Counted from the stretch's first letter, positions 20,301 to 29,475 are shown. The stretch is 64,000 nucleotides of DNA from Rhizobiales bacterium PAR1 (GCA_002256205.1 NKIW01000006.1:83005-147004); one strand, 5' to 3'. Numbers and translations: made by a program. Notes: a model not told the origin generated them from the sequence alone.

Positions 20301-20997
20301 TCAGGCGCCAGTTCGGGTCACGCGAGGAAACATCGCGCGAGAAGGTCCAGATATCGACCACATCGAGCACCTTTTCGGCATTGCCATCGATCACCGTGCC
20401 AGCGGCATCGCGTGTCGCGGTGATCAGCTTCGAGAGGAAGCGCACCGTGACCTGCGCGTTGCGCGCAACAAGGCCGGCATCGGAAATCTCGGCCTTGTCA
20501 ATCGAGACGAACTGCGTCTGGACCTTCTCGTTACGGGTTTCGCGATCCCGAATGGCGGTATCGAAACCTTCAAAGACCTCTTTCGAAAGCAAGTCTTTCA
20601 ATGTCTTGCGGTCGCCATTGGCGAAAGCAAGCACGATCATCTCGTATGCGGCCTTGGCGCCGCCGAGAAATTCGGTTGGGTCAAACCCCGGATCATCGGT
20701 CATGATCTTGACGAGGCCGGGATAGGCGGGCGCCTCCTTGGCCATCACACCCTCAAGCCGTGCCTCCGCAGTTGCCGGTACGGGGGGCGCTTCGCGGCGA
20801 TTCGGCATCGGGACCACGTTGCTCGCGCCATTCGCCATCGGGGCATCGCTGGCCGCATCGGCCGGGGGGCGTCGGTCGAACATGTCCTGTGGCGGTTTTT
20901 CCGTGCCGGTCCGGGTGCCGAGCACGGAACGCAGCTTGTAGATCACAAAAATCGCAAGACCGAGAAAGACGAGAGTCAGGGGGTCGAAATTCTGCAT
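20278..20997 (-). CDS. Tim44/TimA-like domain protein
   Basis: A 239-residue protein with one N-terminal transmembrane helix (LTLVFLGLAIFVIYKLRSVLG), a low-complexity linker, and a C-terminal Tim44-like domain (FANGDRKTLKDLLSKEVFEGF ... WTFSRDV). Alphaproteobacterial relatives (TimA) are inner-membrane proteins related to mitochondrial Tim44. The ATG at 20997 is used. Its stop overlaps the mltA start by 23 bases, and the series Tim44-mltA-smr is conserved in the order. Confidence 0.9.
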   Translation of the reverse strand: MQNFDPLTLVFLGLAIFVIYKLRSVLGTRTGTEKPPQDMFDRRPPADAASDAPMANGASNVVPMPNRREAPPVPATAEARLEGVMAKEAPAYPGLVKIMTDDPGFDPTEFLGGAKAAYEMIVLAFANGDRKTLKDLLSKEVFEGFDTAIRDRETRNEKVQTQFVSIDKAEISDAGLVARNAQVTVRFLSKLITATRDAAGTVIDGNAEKVLDVVDIWTFSRDVSSRDPNWRLIATESAQ

Positions 20998-21172
20998 TGG
21001 TAAATTCCCGGCGTGTTCGCCTTCGCGCGAGCGGATGACGTCGAATGCGGATAGGCCCGCGCTCTTCATATAGGGCCTGTTCCAAAGCTTCGCTATCCTC
21101 TAGATGGCAGAAGTCGCAATGCCGAGGACAAAAGGCGCGACGCGATACTTCTATCAAGGACCAAGGGGACTG

Positions 21173-21673
21173 ATGGTCACGACGTTTTCGATTTCCGGGC
21201 GGGCTATCCGGGCAGGGTTTATCCTGCTTGCGGGCTGGTTTGTGCTCGAAATCGCGCTGATGCAGCTCGTTGCGGCCCGGATCGGCTGGGGGGCAACTCT
21301 GGCGCTTCTGAGCATCAAGGGTGGTCTCGGACTTCTGATCATCGGCATCATGACCGTGCGCGGCTTTCGCCGGTTGAAGTCGATCTCCGAATTCAAGGCC
21401 GGCGCGACGAGTTTTCGCACCGTTTTCGGACTGGTCAGCGGCATTCTCATCACGTTGCCGGGCCTCATTCCGCCGCTGATTGGCATCGCGCTGTTCACCC
21501 CCAGCCTGCAAAACTGGGTGCTCCGGCGGATGATTGCGGGCAGAGCCGAGGCAGGACCGAACAAGGATATTGACTTGCCTGAGCACGAATGGCGGGAGAT
21601 TCGCCGTAAAAAGCTTGCTACGAAAGCCCGTAGCCGGAAAGCATCGCTTGAGGCGAAGCCGCCATCCGTGTAA
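21173..21673 (+). CDS. fxsA: FxsA family membrane protein
   Basis: A 166-residue inner-membrane protein of the FxsA family: helices around residues 9-30, 42-60 and 78-105, with SIKGGLGLLIIG and the loop FxTVFGLVSGILITLPG. The cytoplasmic tail is basic. In E. coli FxsA counteracts exclusion of phage T7 by F plasmid; the ordinary role is unknown. The ATG at 21173 has AAGGGG upstream; an in-frame ATG at 21119 is the alternative. It is divergent from the Tim44-like gene and upstream of secB, as usual in this group. Confidence 0.87.
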   Translation: MVTTFSISGRAIRAGFILLAGWFVLEIALMQLVAARIGWGATLALLSIKGGLGLLIIGIMTVRGFRRLKSISEFKAGATSFRTVFGLVSGILITLPGLIPPLIGIALFTPSLQNWVLRRMIAGRAEAGPNKDIDLPEHEWREIRRKKLATKARSRKASLEAKPPSV

Positions 21674-21752
21674 GCGAGGCTCGCAAATTCGGGTCTGAAG
21701 GCCCGGACCGGCGCGCCCACCCTCGGGTCGCCTTTCAGGACAGGAACAGAAC

Positions 21753-22214
21753 ATGGCCGATGGCAATGGCGGCGGGATGCCGCAACTCGAAGCGCTCGCG
21801 CAGTATGTGAAGGATCTTTCCTTCGAGAACCCCAATGCGCCGCGCTCGCTCGGCCCGCAGGAGACGCCGCCGAACATTTCGATTCAGGTCAATGTCAACG
21901 CCAAGCCGATGGGCCCGAACGAGTTCGAAGTTGAACTCATGCTTGAGGGCAAGGCGGGCGAGGGTGAAAGCCTGCTCTTCAGCTTCGATCTCAACTTTGC
22001 CGGCGTGTTCCACCTCGAGAATATTCCCGAGAATCACGTGCATCAGGTGCTGATGATCGAATGCCCGCGCCTGCTGTTCCCGTTCGCGCGCGCAGTGCTC
22101 GCGAATGCCGTGCGCGACGGCGGCTTCCCGCCCTTCCTGCTGCAGCCGATCGATTTCGGTCAGCTTTATCAGGCACGTACGGCGGAGGCCGGCCAGCAGA
22201 ATATGAACAGCTGA
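21753..22214 (+). CDS. secB: Protein-export chaperone SecB
   Basis: A 153-residue tetrameric cytoplasmic chaperone that keeps preproteins unfolded and hands them to SecA. Family features are YVKDLSFENPNAPRSL, GVFHLENIPE and the C-terminal FPFARAVLANAVRDGGFPP followed by LQPIDFGQLY. It is convergent with dnaQ; a 9-bp hairpin lies between them. Confidence 0.97.
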   Translation: MADGNGGGMPQLEALAQYVKDLSFENPNAPRSLGPQETPPNISIQVNVNAKPMGPNEFEVELMLEGKAGEGESLLFSFDLNFAGVFHLENIPENHVHQVLMIECPRLLFPFARAVLANAVRDGGFPPFLLQPIDFGQLYQARTAEAGQQNMNS

Positions 22215-22231
22215 GATTGCGCTCCGGCCGG

Positions 22232-22254
22232 CCTGACGCGATCTGCGCGTCAGG
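22232..22254. terminator. Hairpin between convergent secB and dnaQ
   Basis: CCTGACGCG and CGCGTCAGG form a perfect 9-bp stem around the loop ATCTG, 18 bases after the secB stop and covering the dnaQ stop codon. No clear U-run follows on either strand, so termination is plausible but not certain. Confidence 0.5.
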
Positions 22255-22969
22255 CTTCCGATTCGGAAGCGAAATAAACATTCCAGAGCGCCTTGTCGCC
22301 CATTTCGGCGATGAAGGCGCGATGCTTCTTGATTTCCACATCGGAAATCAGATGAATTTCCGGCAAAATGCGCGCTTCCTGCCGCGCCTGGGCGCTCAGG
22401 CCAGAGCTGCCGGAACTTTCACCCTCGGAACCAAACGAACCAAGCCCGAGACTCGACTGCTTGCCGCCGGTCAGCTCCGCGTAAACTTCCGCCAGAATTT
22501 CCGAGTCGAGCAAGGCGCCGTGTTTGGTGCGGCGGGAATTGTCGATGCCATAGCGATTGCAAAGAGCATCCAGTGAATTCTGCTGGCCGGGGTGACGGCG
22601 CCGCGCCAGTGTCAAGGTATCGACCACGCGGGACTGGGCAATGGGCCCTTTGCCAAGACGCTTCAGCTCATGATTGAGGAAGCCGATATCGAACGAGGCG
22701 TTGTGGATCACGAGGGTATCCTCGGCGATGAACGCGAGGAATTCGTCAGCAATATCCTTGAAAACAGGTTTGTCCGCGAGAAACGCCTCGGAGAGACCGT
22801 GAACGTTGAAGGCCTCGATTGGCATTGAGCGCTGCGGATTGATGTATTGGTGATAAACTCGGCCCGTCAGAAAGCGGTTGACGATTTCGACACAGCCGAT
22901 TTCTACGAGGCGATCGCCGCGGGCGGGATCAAGGCCGGTCGTTTCAGTATCGAGGACGATTTCGCGCAT
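22250..22969 (-). CDS. dnaQ: DNA polymerase III epsilon subunit (3'-5' exonuclease)
   Basis: The proofreading subunit of DNA polymerase III, 239 aa. Exo motifs: DTETTGLDP (D7, E9), the HNASFDIGFL block, and KHGALLDSEILAEVY (HxAxxD). A C-terminal extension would bind the alpha subunit. It is transcribed away from the predicted origin with coaE and aroE upstream, the standard alphaproteobacterial order. Confidence 0.97.
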   Translation of the reverse strand: MREIVLDTETTGLDPARGDRLVEIGCVEIVNRFLTGRVYHQYINPQRSMPIEAFNVHGLSEAFLADKPVFKDIADEFLAFIAEDTLVIHNASFDIGFLNHELKRLGKGPIAQSRVVDTLTLARRRHPGQQNSLDALCNRYGIDNSRRTKHGALLDSEILAEVYAELTGGKQSSLGLGSFGSEGESSGSSGLSAQARQEARILPEIHLISDVEIKKHRAFIAEMGDKALWNVYFASESEA

Positions 22970-23029
22970 TATTACAGGCTTCTATCAGGTCGATTTTTCG
23001 CGGCTAGAACGGTTTTGGATCTGAATTAA

Positions 23030-23698
23030 TCAGGTCAGCCGCTCCCTCATTTTATTTTTTTTCGCATTTTCCGGCCGATCGGTCTGCCCCTGGCCGGAAA
23101 TCGCTCTGGCGCGTAGCTTTGGTGCCAGATCATCGAGTAATTTGCGGATTTCCACCCGTGCCGCATCAATGCCATGACCTGTATCGAGTATCGCATGGGC
23201 GCGGCGGCGTTTCTCCTCCATCGGCATCTGCCGGGCGAGAATGGCGTGGAAAAGCGCCTCGTTCATACCGGGACGGGCCAGCACGCGGCGTTTCTGCTCC
23301 TCCGGATCGACCACCGTTACGAGGATTTCATCGCAGCGGCCCTCGGCCCCGGTTTCGAACAGCAGCGGAATATCGAGCACGATGAGATCAGCACCGTTTC
23401 GTTTCGCTTCAGCCATGGCGGCCTCTTCCTTCGCCCGGACGAGGGGGTGGACGATGGCTTCAAGCGTCTTGAAACGCTCGGGCTGGCCGGTCACGAGCGC
23501 ACCGAGCGCCTTGCGATCCACCACGCCATCGCGCGTCGTGCCGGGGAAGGCCGCCTCAATCGGGGCCACGGCCTCGCCCTCATAGAGCGCATGGACGGCT
23601 GCATCGGCATCATACACCGGGATACCGAATTCGCGGAAAATCGCGGCGGTGGTTGATTTTCCGGTGCCGATAGAGCCGGTGAGACCAAGACGAAACAT
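23030..23698 (-). CDS. coaE: Dephospho-CoA kinase
   Basis: A 222-residue P-loop kinase for the last step of coenzyme A synthesis. Walker A is GLTGSIGTGKSTTA at about 5-18. The DADAAVH, LDIPLLFETG and QMPMEEKRRRA blocks are family-typical. It starts 3 bases after the aroE stop. Confidence 0.97.
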   Translation of the reverse strand: MFRLGLTGSIGTGKSTTAAIFREFGIPVYDADAAVHALYEGEAVAPIEAAFPGTTRDGVVDRKALGALVTGQPERFKTLEAIVHPLVRAKEEAAMAEAKRNGADLIVLDIPLLFETGAEGRCDEILVTVVDPEEQKRRVLARPGMNEALFHAILARQMPMEEKRRRAHAILDTGHGIDAARVEIRKLLDDLAPKLRARAISGQGQTDRPENAKKNKMRERLT

Positions 23699-23701
23699 GG
23701 C

Positions 23702-24562
23702 TCAGGCCGTCTTCGGCTGGAGGTCGGCGAGGATGTGCGCGCGGAGCGCTTCGGTCACCGCCGGTTTGACACCGAACCAGCGCTCGAAACCCGGCACGGC
23801 CTGATGCAGCAACATGCCAAGGCCGTCGAGAGTCCGCAGGCCACGTGCGTGCGCAGCGGCGAGAAGCGGAGTCTCCAGCGGAATATAAACGATGTCTGCA
23901 ACAATCGCGGTCGACGGGAGGTTCGAGAGATCCAGTTCCAGCGCAGGCTGGCCGTTCATCCCAAGGCTGGTCGTATTGATCAGGAGATCGGCCTCAGTGA
24001 GAGCTTTCTCGCGCTGATCCCAAGGGATCACACGAAGATCGGCCTCCGGACGCGCCAAACGGATATCTTCGGCGAGTTTCTGCGCCCGCTCTTCTGACCG
24101 ATTCGTCACCGTAATGGATTTTGGCGCTCGTTCGAGCAGCGGAACTATCAGTCCGCGTGCTGCTCCGCCCGATCCCAGCAGCAGAATGCGGGGGTGATCA
24201 TGGTCCCAGCCGGGGTGCGTCTGATCAAGATGGGCGACAAAGCCGCTTCCATCGGTGTTGTCCCCGCAAAGCTGGCCATCCTCGAACCAGAGCGTGTTCA
24301 CAGCTTTGACAGCGCGAGCGACCTCGCTGAGGCGGTCGCAAGCGAGGAATGCCTCTTCCTTATGGGGGACGGTGACATTGCCTCCGACATAGCCGCCGGA
24401 GGGCAGTTCGCGCAGCACGGCGGAGACTGCCCCCGGCATCACATCCTGCCGATCATAGGCGCCGGGAATGCCAAGCTTTTCGAGCCAATAGGCATGAATG
24501 AGTGGCGAGCGGGCGTGCTTGACGGGGCGGCCAATGATCAGGGCTTTGGGCGGATTCGACAT
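23702..24562 (-). CDS. aroE: Shikimate dehydrogenase (NADP+)
   Basis: A 286-residue shikimate dehydrogenase. The substrate-binding SxS-type motif is HARSPLIHAYW, the catalytic Lys is in VTVPHKEEAF and the Asp is in NTDGSGF. The NADP loop is LGSGGAARG with NRSEERAQKLA. The ATG at 24562 is preferred to an in-frame TTG three codons upstream. It is part of the aroE-coaE-dnaQ series. Confidence 0.97.
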   Translation of the reverse strand: MSNPPKALIIGRPVKHARSPLIHAYWLEKLGIPGAYDRQDVMPGAVSAVLRELPSGGYVGGNVTVPHKEEAFLACDRLSEVARAVKAVNTLWFEDGQLCGDNTDGSGFVAHLDQTHPGWDHDHPRILLLGSGGAARGLIVPLLERAPKSITVTNRSEERAQKLAEDIRLARPEADLRVIPWDQREKALTEADLLINTTSLGMNGQPALELDLSNLPSTAIVADIVYIPLETPLLAAAHARGLRTLDGLGMLLHQAVPGFERWFGVKPAVTEALRAHILADLQPKTA

Positions 24563-24646
24563 GAGTAACACTCGGATTTCAACGCTGCGGTTAAAGCGCA
24601 GGCGCGTGAAGGCCGCAAGTAGTCCTTCACTTCCTCGGATTGTGCA

Positions 24647-25273
24647 TCACGCCATCAGATACCCGAGATCTCGCAAGGCATGAAGCACGGGGGTCAACGG
24701 CAGACCGAGAATGGTCGAATGATCGCCTTCGATGTCCTCGAAGAGATGGGCGCCCAGCGCTTCGAGTTGATAACCACCGACGGTCTCGCAAATCGTCGGC
24801 CCCATTTTGTCGAGATAGGCTTCAAGGAAGGCATCGGAGAAAGGGCGCATGGTCAATGCCGCAGAGGAAACACCGGACCAGAGAACGGTGTCTCCTTGCC
24901 GGAGCACGACTGCGGAATGCAAATAATGGGTTTTACCGCGCAGGCACACAAGTTGCCGGCGGGCGTGATCACGGTCCACCGGCTTCATCATGAGGCTCCC
25001 GGCGTGATCAAGCGTCTGATCGGCGGCGAGAAGCGGCCGATCGGGTGCTTTTCGCGAAGCCGCCTCAGCTTTGGCATGCGCAAGCGCGATGGCAATCTCA
25101 CGCGGTGGCGTGCGCTCCTCCAGCAGGGTCGCCGCGATAGCCTTTTCATCGACCGATGCCTTGAGAACTTCAACCGGAAGTCCCGCACTTTCGAGAAGGG
25201 CGCGGCGCGTCACGCTGCCCGAAGCGAGAAGCAACGGCTTTGGCGCCATCCAGAAAGGCGGGAGGCTCGTCAT
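24647..25273 (-). CDS. maf: Maf family nucleotide pyrophosphatase
   Basis: A 208-residue Maf/YceF-like protein. The N-terminal motif is [18 protein letters not shown], where the usual SxRR reads [15 protein letters not shown] and [22 protein letters not shown] hold the catalytic Asp and Glu residues. Members remove non-canonical or methylated nucleoside triphosphates and can affect septation. The start overlaps the ppsR stop (ATGA). Confidence 0.93.
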   Translation of the reverse strand: MTSLPPFWMAPKPLLLASGSVTRRALLESAGLPVEVLKASVDEKAIAATLLEERTPPREIAIALAHAKAEAASRKAPDRPLLAADQTLDHAGSLMMKPVDRDHARRQLVCLRGKTHYLHSAVVLRQGDTVLWSGVSSAALTMRPFSDAFLEAYLDKMGPTICETVGGYQLEALGAHLFEDIEGDHSTILGLPLTPVLHALRDLGYLMA

Positions 25274-26103
25274 TGTGCGAGAAGGCCGAGGCGGTGGGTG
25301 CGGTAGAGATCAATGATCGCTGCCGCGGTTTCCTCGATCGAGCGCCGTGTCACATCGATCACCGGCCAGTTGTAGCGATCGAAAAGGCGACGCGCCTGGG
25401 CAATTTCCTCCGTCACGGCCTGACGATCGATGTAGGTTGAATCCTTGTTTTCGGCGTTGAGCGCGAGAAGGCGGTTCTGGCGGATCTGAACGATACGCTC
25501 TGGCGACGCCACCAGTCCGATCACCAAAGGCTTGGTGAGCTGATCCATGTTGGGCGGCAGAGGCACATTCGGAACTAGCGGCACATTCGCGGTCTTGATG
25601 CCACGATTGGCGAGGTAAATGCTCGTCGGAGTCTTGGAGGTTCGGCTCACACCAACCAGCACCACATCGGCCTGATCGAGATTTTCTGTCATCTGGCCGT
25701 CATCGTGGATCATGGTGAAGTTCAGCGCGTCGATCCGGCGGAAATATTCCGCGTTCAGCACATGCTGCGCGCCCGCCTTGGGCGTCGTTGCGACGCCGAG
25801 ATAGGATTGGAACATGTTATGGACAGGTTCGAGCACTGAAAGGCTGGGGCAACCCTGCTCCTCGCAGGAGAGTTTCAGCCGATCCGCCAAAGTCTGGTCG
25901 ACCATCGTGTAGAGAACAATACCGGGCTCGTTCTCGATTTCGGTGATCACCCGGTCGAGCTGACGCGCTGTTCGCACCAGAGGATAGACGTGTTCGATCG
26001 GGGAAATCCCGGAATAGAGCGCGGTTGCCGCGCGTGCGACGGTAATCAATGTCTCGCCGGTCGAGTCCGAGACGAGGTGAAGATGGAAGAAATTACGGCC
26101 CAT
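25270..26103 (-). CDS. ppsR: Pyruvate, phosphate dikinase regulatory protein (DUF299)
   Basis: A 277-residue bifunctional ADP-dependent kinase/Pi-dependent phosphorylase of the PPSR/PDRP family that controls PEP synthase or pyruvate phosphate dikinase. Hallmarks are [10 protein letters not shown] near the start and the P-loop [11 protein letters not shown] near residue 150. In Caulobacter the orthologous gene flanks the chromosomal origin opposite hemE; the same arrangement is seen here. Confidence 0.95.
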   Translation of the reverse strand: MGRNFFHLHLVSDSTGETLITVARAATALYSGISPIEHVYPLVRTARQLDRVITEIENEPGIVLYTMVDQTLADRLKLSCEEQGCPSLSVLEPVHNMFQSYLGVATTPKAGAQHVLNAEYFRRIDALNFTMIHDDGQMTENLDQADVVLVGVSRTSKTPTSIYLANRGIKTANVPLVPNVPLPPNMDQLTKPLVIGLVASPERIVQIRQNRLLALNAENKDSTYIDRQAVTEEIAQARRLFDRYNWPVIDVTRRSIEETAAAIIDLYRTHRLGLLAQ

Positions 26104-26151
26104 GATATTCCGATCTCACGAATTTTCCTCTTTTCGCAGTTTTCAACCGGT

Positions 26152-26160
26152 TTGCCCACA
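26152..26160 (+). other. Weak DnaA-box-like 9-mer TTGCCCACA (copy 1)
   Basis: TTGCCCACA differs from TTATCCACA at two positions. The flanking bases are also repeated at 26,255 (TTTGCCCACAG in both places), which argues for a real binding element rather than chance. Confidence 0.45.
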
Positions 26161-26236
26161 GGGCTGTGATCAAGTTTGGACAACACCCCGATATTCCCGG
26201 TCTGAGGCCTGATTTTGCCGATGGGCAGACGAGGGG

Positions 26237-26245
26237 TGTGGAAAA
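26237..26245 (-). other. DnaA box
   Basis: The minus strand reads TTTTCCACA, a full match to TTWTNCACA. It lies in the predicted origin, 134 bases from the ppsR start. Confidence 0.7.
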
Positions 26246-26254
26246 GACCGTCTT

Positions 26255-26263
26255 TTGCCCACA
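26255..26263 (+). other. Weak DnaA-box-like 9-mer TTGCCCACA (copy 2)
   Basis: Identical 9-mer to the copy at 26,152, 103 bases apart, in the same orientation. Confidence 0.45.
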
Positions 26264-26287
26264 GACCAGCGAGCGGGAAAGACAGGC

Positions 26288-26296
26288 TGTGAAAAA
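26288..26296 (-). other. DnaA box
   Basis: The minus strand reads TTTTTCACA, a full match to TTWTNCACA, 51 bases from the previous box and in the same orientation. Confidence 0.65.
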
Positions 26297-26314
26297 CGGG
26301 AATAACGGGCATGA

Positions 26315-26345
26315 TTCGGATATGAAACGAATCCGAACATCCGAA
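26315..26345. repeat. Repeated TTCGGAT/ATCCGAA elements with GANTC sites
   Basis: TTCGGAT at 26,315 faces ATCCGAA at 26,331 and a second ATCCGAA at 26,339. The first two overlap GATTC (26,313-26,317) and GAATC (26,329-26,333), the CcrM methylation target. The arrangement suggests methylation-sensitive binding; this is inferred. Confidence 0.45.
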
Positions 26346-26364
26346 ATTTATGACAAATCAATTT

Positions 26365-26388
26365 GATAGCGCGGGAAATTTCGCTATC
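26365..26388. repeat. Inverted repeat in origin region
   Basis: GATAGCG (26,365-26,371) and CGCTATC (26,382-26,388) are perfect arms around a 10-base spacer that is itself AT-rich on one side. It could be a protein-binding or unwinding element of the origin, or a hemE operator. Confidence 0.5.
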
Positions 26389-26512
26389 TGGCGGGCGTAT
26401 CAAGTCCGGTGTTTGTGTGAGGTGCTGGGGAAAGCCAGCGAATTTCACAAACCCGTGGTCTAGAAGAAAACGAAAAAAGAAAGAATCCTCTTTTCTTTAA
26501 TTTGGAGCCTGC

Positions 26513-27538
26513 ATGTCCGCCAAGCCCTTCCTTGATGTCTTTCATGCAGCACCCGCCGAAAGATCTCCGATCTGGATGATGCGGCAAGCCGGACGTTATC
26601 TGGCCGAATATCGCGCCATCCGGGCGAAAGCCGCGAGCTTTCTCGATTTCTGCTACACACCGGAACTAGCGATCGAGGCGACGCTTCAACCGATCCGCCG
26701 GTTCGGCTTTGATGCGGCGATTATCTTTTCGGATATTCTCGTCATTCCCGATGCTCTTGGGCAAGGCGTGCGTTTTGTCGAGGGTGAGGGACCACGGCTC
26801 GACGTGCTTGAAGATCGCATGGCGATTGAGAACCTTGCTTCCCGTCTTGATCTTGAACGGCTGGCACCGGTCTATGCGGCCTTGCGCGGCGTCCGGGCTA
26901 TGCTGCCCGCCGAGACCGCGCTAATTGGCTTCTGTGGGGCTCCCTGGACCTTGGCGACCTATATGATCGGCGGGCGAGGTACGCCGGACCAGGCACCCGC
27001 TCGCCAGTTCGCCTATCGCGACCCTGAGGCGTTTTCGCTTCTGATCAACAGGCTTGTCGAAGCTTGTATCGAGCACCTGATCTTGCAGATCGAAGCGGGT
27101 GCTGAAGCGGTTCAGATTTTTGACTCCTGGGCTGGCAATCTGCCGGAAGCAGAGTTTCTGCGCTGGAGCCAGGAGTCGATTGCGCGTATTATCGCCGGCG
27201 TGAGGGCGAAATATCCCGATGTGCCGGTGATCGCCTTCCCACGTGGCATTTCCGGTGGCTTTGCGCGTTTTGTGCAAGCTACCAAGGCCGATGCGATCAG
27301 CCTTGATACGGCAACCTTTCTTGCTGAAGCCCGCGCTTCGCTGCCTGCCAAGGTGGTTACGCAAGGCAATCTCGATCCGCTCGTGCTGATCGCGGGTGGT
27401 GATGCTCTTGATCGGGCGATCGATGACATTCTCGAAGCAACCCAAGGTACCCGACATATTTTCAATCTGGGTCACGGCATTCTGCCACAAACCCCGATTG
27501 CTCATGTCGAGCGTCTGATCGAGAAGGTGCGCGGATGA
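26513..27538 (+). CDS. hemE: Uroporphyrinogen decarboxylase
   Basis: A 341-residue haem-pathway enzyme converting uroporphyrinogen III to coproporphyrinogen III. The family signatures PIWMMRQAGRYLAEYR (residues 20-35) and GFCGAPWTLATYMIGG are present. The ATG has GGAG at suitable spacing. It is the first rightward gene from the predicted origin and overlaps hemJ by 4 bases. Confidence 0.97.
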   Translation: MSAKPFLDVFHAAPAERSPIWMMRQAGRYLAEYRAIRAKAASFLDFCYTPELAIEATLQPIRRFGFDAAIIFSDILVIPDALGQGVRFVEGEGPRLDVLEDRMAIENLASRLDLERLAPVYAALRGVRAMLPAETALIGFCGAPWTLATYMIGGRGTPDQAPARQFAYRDPEAFSLLINRLVEACIEHLILQIEAGAEAVQIFDSWAGNLPEAEFLRWSQESIARIIAGVRAKYPDVPVIAFPRGISGGFARFVQATKADAISLDTATFLAEARASLPAKVVTQGNLDPLVLIAGGDALDRAIDDILEATQGTRHIFNLGHGILPQTPIAHVERLIEKVRG

Positions 27539-27960
27539 TCGATCTCTGGATCAAGGCGCTACATGTTGTCGCGGTGATCTCCTGGATGGCGGGGCTGCTC
27601 TATCTGCCACGTCTCTTTGTTTATCACGCGAGTGAACCTGTCGGTTCCGAGACCAGCGAACGATTCAAGGTGATGGAGCGAAAATTGTTTCGTTTCATCA
27701 TGCGGCCGGCCATGACCGTTTCCTGGATTGCGGGCCTGTGGCTTTCCTGGTCAAGTTTTGGTTTCAAGGGCGGCTGGCTTCATGCCAAACTGGCTCTTGT
27801 GGTGCTCCTGACGGTCCATCATGTCTTTCAGGGCGGCTGGCTTAGGGAATTTGCGGAAGATCAACGTCAACGCAGCCATCGCTTCTATCGTTTCCAGAAC
27901 GAGGTGCCGACCTTGCTGATGATTGGCATTGTCATTTTCGTCATCGTCAAGCCGTTCTGA
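27535..27960 (+). CDS. hemJ: Protoporphyrinogen IX oxidase HemJ
   Basis: A 141-residue four-helix membrane protein of the HemJ (UPF0093) family, which oxidises protoporphyrinogen IX. The conserved His is H10 (WIKALHVVAVISWMAGLLYLPR). Further conserved segments are MRPAMTVSWIAGLWL and WLHAKLALVVLLTVHH. It overlaps hemE (ATGA), consistent with a shared haem role. Confidence 0.94.
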   Translation: MIDLWIKALHVVAVISWMAGLLYLPRLFVYHASEPVGSETSERFKVMERKLFRFIMRPAMTVSWIAGLWLSWSSFGFKGGWLHAKLALVVLLTVHHVFQGGWLREFAEDQRQRSHRFYRFQNEVPTLLMIGIVIFVIVKPF

Positions 27961-28179
27961 GCGAGACTTTCTGTTCAGCCACAGCAGGCTTGCCGAAACA
28001 CTCAAAAGGCGCTAACGACGCAAGCGTTCGAGGGTTCCCCCTTTCTGCGGAGCTTTCGATACACGCCGACCGCCTTTTCCGGTCGAGCCGCATGCCGGGC
28101 TAAAGTGTAACAGCCCCGCTGGCGTTCATCCCTCCTGTACTCCCGCCGGCGTCTGTCGGCTCTCTTTAAGGTATTTCCC

Positions 28180-29445
28180 ATGCCGGAAATCAAACTTCAC
28201 GATCTCAAACGCAAATCCCCGACTGAACTTCTCAGCTTTGCCGAGGAACTCGAAGTCGAGGGCGCCAGCACCATGCGCAAGCAGGAGCTGATGTTCGCTA
28301 TTCTCAAGCAACTCGCGGCCAACGATACCGAAATCATCGGTGAGGGCGTCGTCGAAGTGCTTCAGGACGGTTTCGGTTTTCTGCGCTCTCCTGACGCAAA
28401 CTACCTCGCTGGTCCTGACGATATTTACGTCTCACCGGCACAGATCCGCCGTTTCTCGCTGCGCACGGGTGATACGGTTGAAGGCCTTATCCGCTCTCCG
28501 CGGGATGGCGAACGGTATTTTGCGCTCCTCAAGGTCAACACCATCAATTTCGAGGATCCGGAAAAGACCCGTCACAAGGTCCATTTCGATAACCTCACCC
28601 CGCTCTATCCGGATCAGCGTCTCAAGCTCGAGCACGGCGATCCGACCCGCAAAGATATGTCCTCGCGCGTCATCGATATTGTCTCGCCGATCGGCAAAGG
28701 CCAGCGCGCGCTGATCGTAGCGCCGCCGCGCACCGGCAAGACCGTGCTGCTGCAGAACATCGCGCAGTCGATCACCACCAATCATCCCGAGTGCTATCTC
28801 ATCGTTCTGCTGATCGACGAACGTCCGGAAGAAGTGACGGATATGCAGCGCTCGGTCCGCGGCGAAGTCGTTTCCTCAACCTTCGATGAACCGGCGACGC
28901 GCCACGTTCAGGTCGCGGAAATGGTGATCGAAAAGGCCAAGCGCCTCGTCGAGCATGGTCGCGATGTCGTTATTCTGCTCGATTCGATCACGCGTCTTGG
29001 CCGCGCCTACAACACTGTCGTTCCGTCTTCTGGCAAGGTGCTGACCGGCGGTGTCGATGCCAACGCCCTTCAGCGCCCGAAGCGCTTCTTCGGCGCGGCG
29101 CGTAACATCGAGGAAGGTGGTTCGCTCACGATCATCGCAACGGCACTGATCGATACCGGCAGCCGCATGGACGAAGTGATCTTCGAAGAGTTCAAGGGCA
29201 CCGGCAACTCGGAAATCGTGCTTGACCGTAAGGTTGCTGACAAGCGTGTCTTCCCGGCGCTGGATATTCTCAAGTCGGGTACCCGTAAGGAAGAGCTCAT
29301 CACGCCGCGCGAACAGCTTCAGAAGACCTATGTTCTGCGCCGCATTCTTAACCCGATGGGTCCGCAGGATGCGATCGAGTTCCTGCTCGACAAGCTCCGG
29401 CAGACCAAGCAGAACAGCGACTTCTTCGAGTCGATGAACACCTGA
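28180..29445 (+). CDS. rho: Transcription termination factor Rho
   Basis: A 421-residue hexameric RNA helicase. The N-terminal Rho helical domain ([20 protein letters not shown]) is followed by the cold-shock-like RNA-binding domain ([18 protein letters not shown]). Walker A is APPRTGKT (about 181-188), Walker [11 protein letters not shown], and the R-loop region is [22 protein letters not shown]. The 219-bp gap after hemJ probably holds its leader; no confident structure was found there. Confidence 0.98.
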   Translation: MPEIKLHDLKRKSPTELLSFAEELEVEGASTMRKQELMFAILKQLAANDTEIIGEGVVEVLQDGFGFLRSPDANYLAGPDDIYVSPAQIRRFSLRTGDTVEGLIRSPRDGERYFALLKVNTINFEDPEKTRHKVHFDNLTPLYPDQRLKLEHGDPTRKDMSSRVIDIVSPIGKGQRALIVAPPRTGKTVLLQNIAQSITTNHPECYLIVLLIDERPEEVTDMQRSVRGEVVSSTFDEPATRHVQVAEMVIEKAKRLVEHGRDVVILLDSITRLGRAYNTVVPSSGKVLTGGVDANALQRPKRFFGAARNIEEGGSLTIIATALIDTGSRMDEVIFEEFKGTGNSEIVLDRKVADKRVFPALDILKSGTRKEELITPREQLQKTYVLRRILNPMGPQDAIEFLLDKLRQTKQNSDFFESMNT

Positions 29446-29475
29446 TTTTCAGGAAAGACGACCGGAGCCTTTGGG

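Larger units (their letters stand above)
26104..26512. other. Predicted chromosomal replication origin (oriC)
   Basis: A 409-bp gap between divergent ppsR and hemE. In alphaproteobacteria such as Caulobacter the origin lies exactly here. The left half has a cluster of DnaA-box-like 9-mers: two perfect TTWTNCACA matches on the minus strand (26,237-26,245 and 26,288-26,296), a repeated TTGCCCACA (26,152-26,160 and 26,255-26,263) and TTGATCACA on the minus strand (26,165-26,173). The right half is AT-rich with two inverted repeats. GANTC sites are at 26,313, 26,329 and 26,483. Flanking genes run away from the gap on both sides, and parS/parAB are 4-8 kb away. The exact borders are inferred. Confidence 0.8.
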
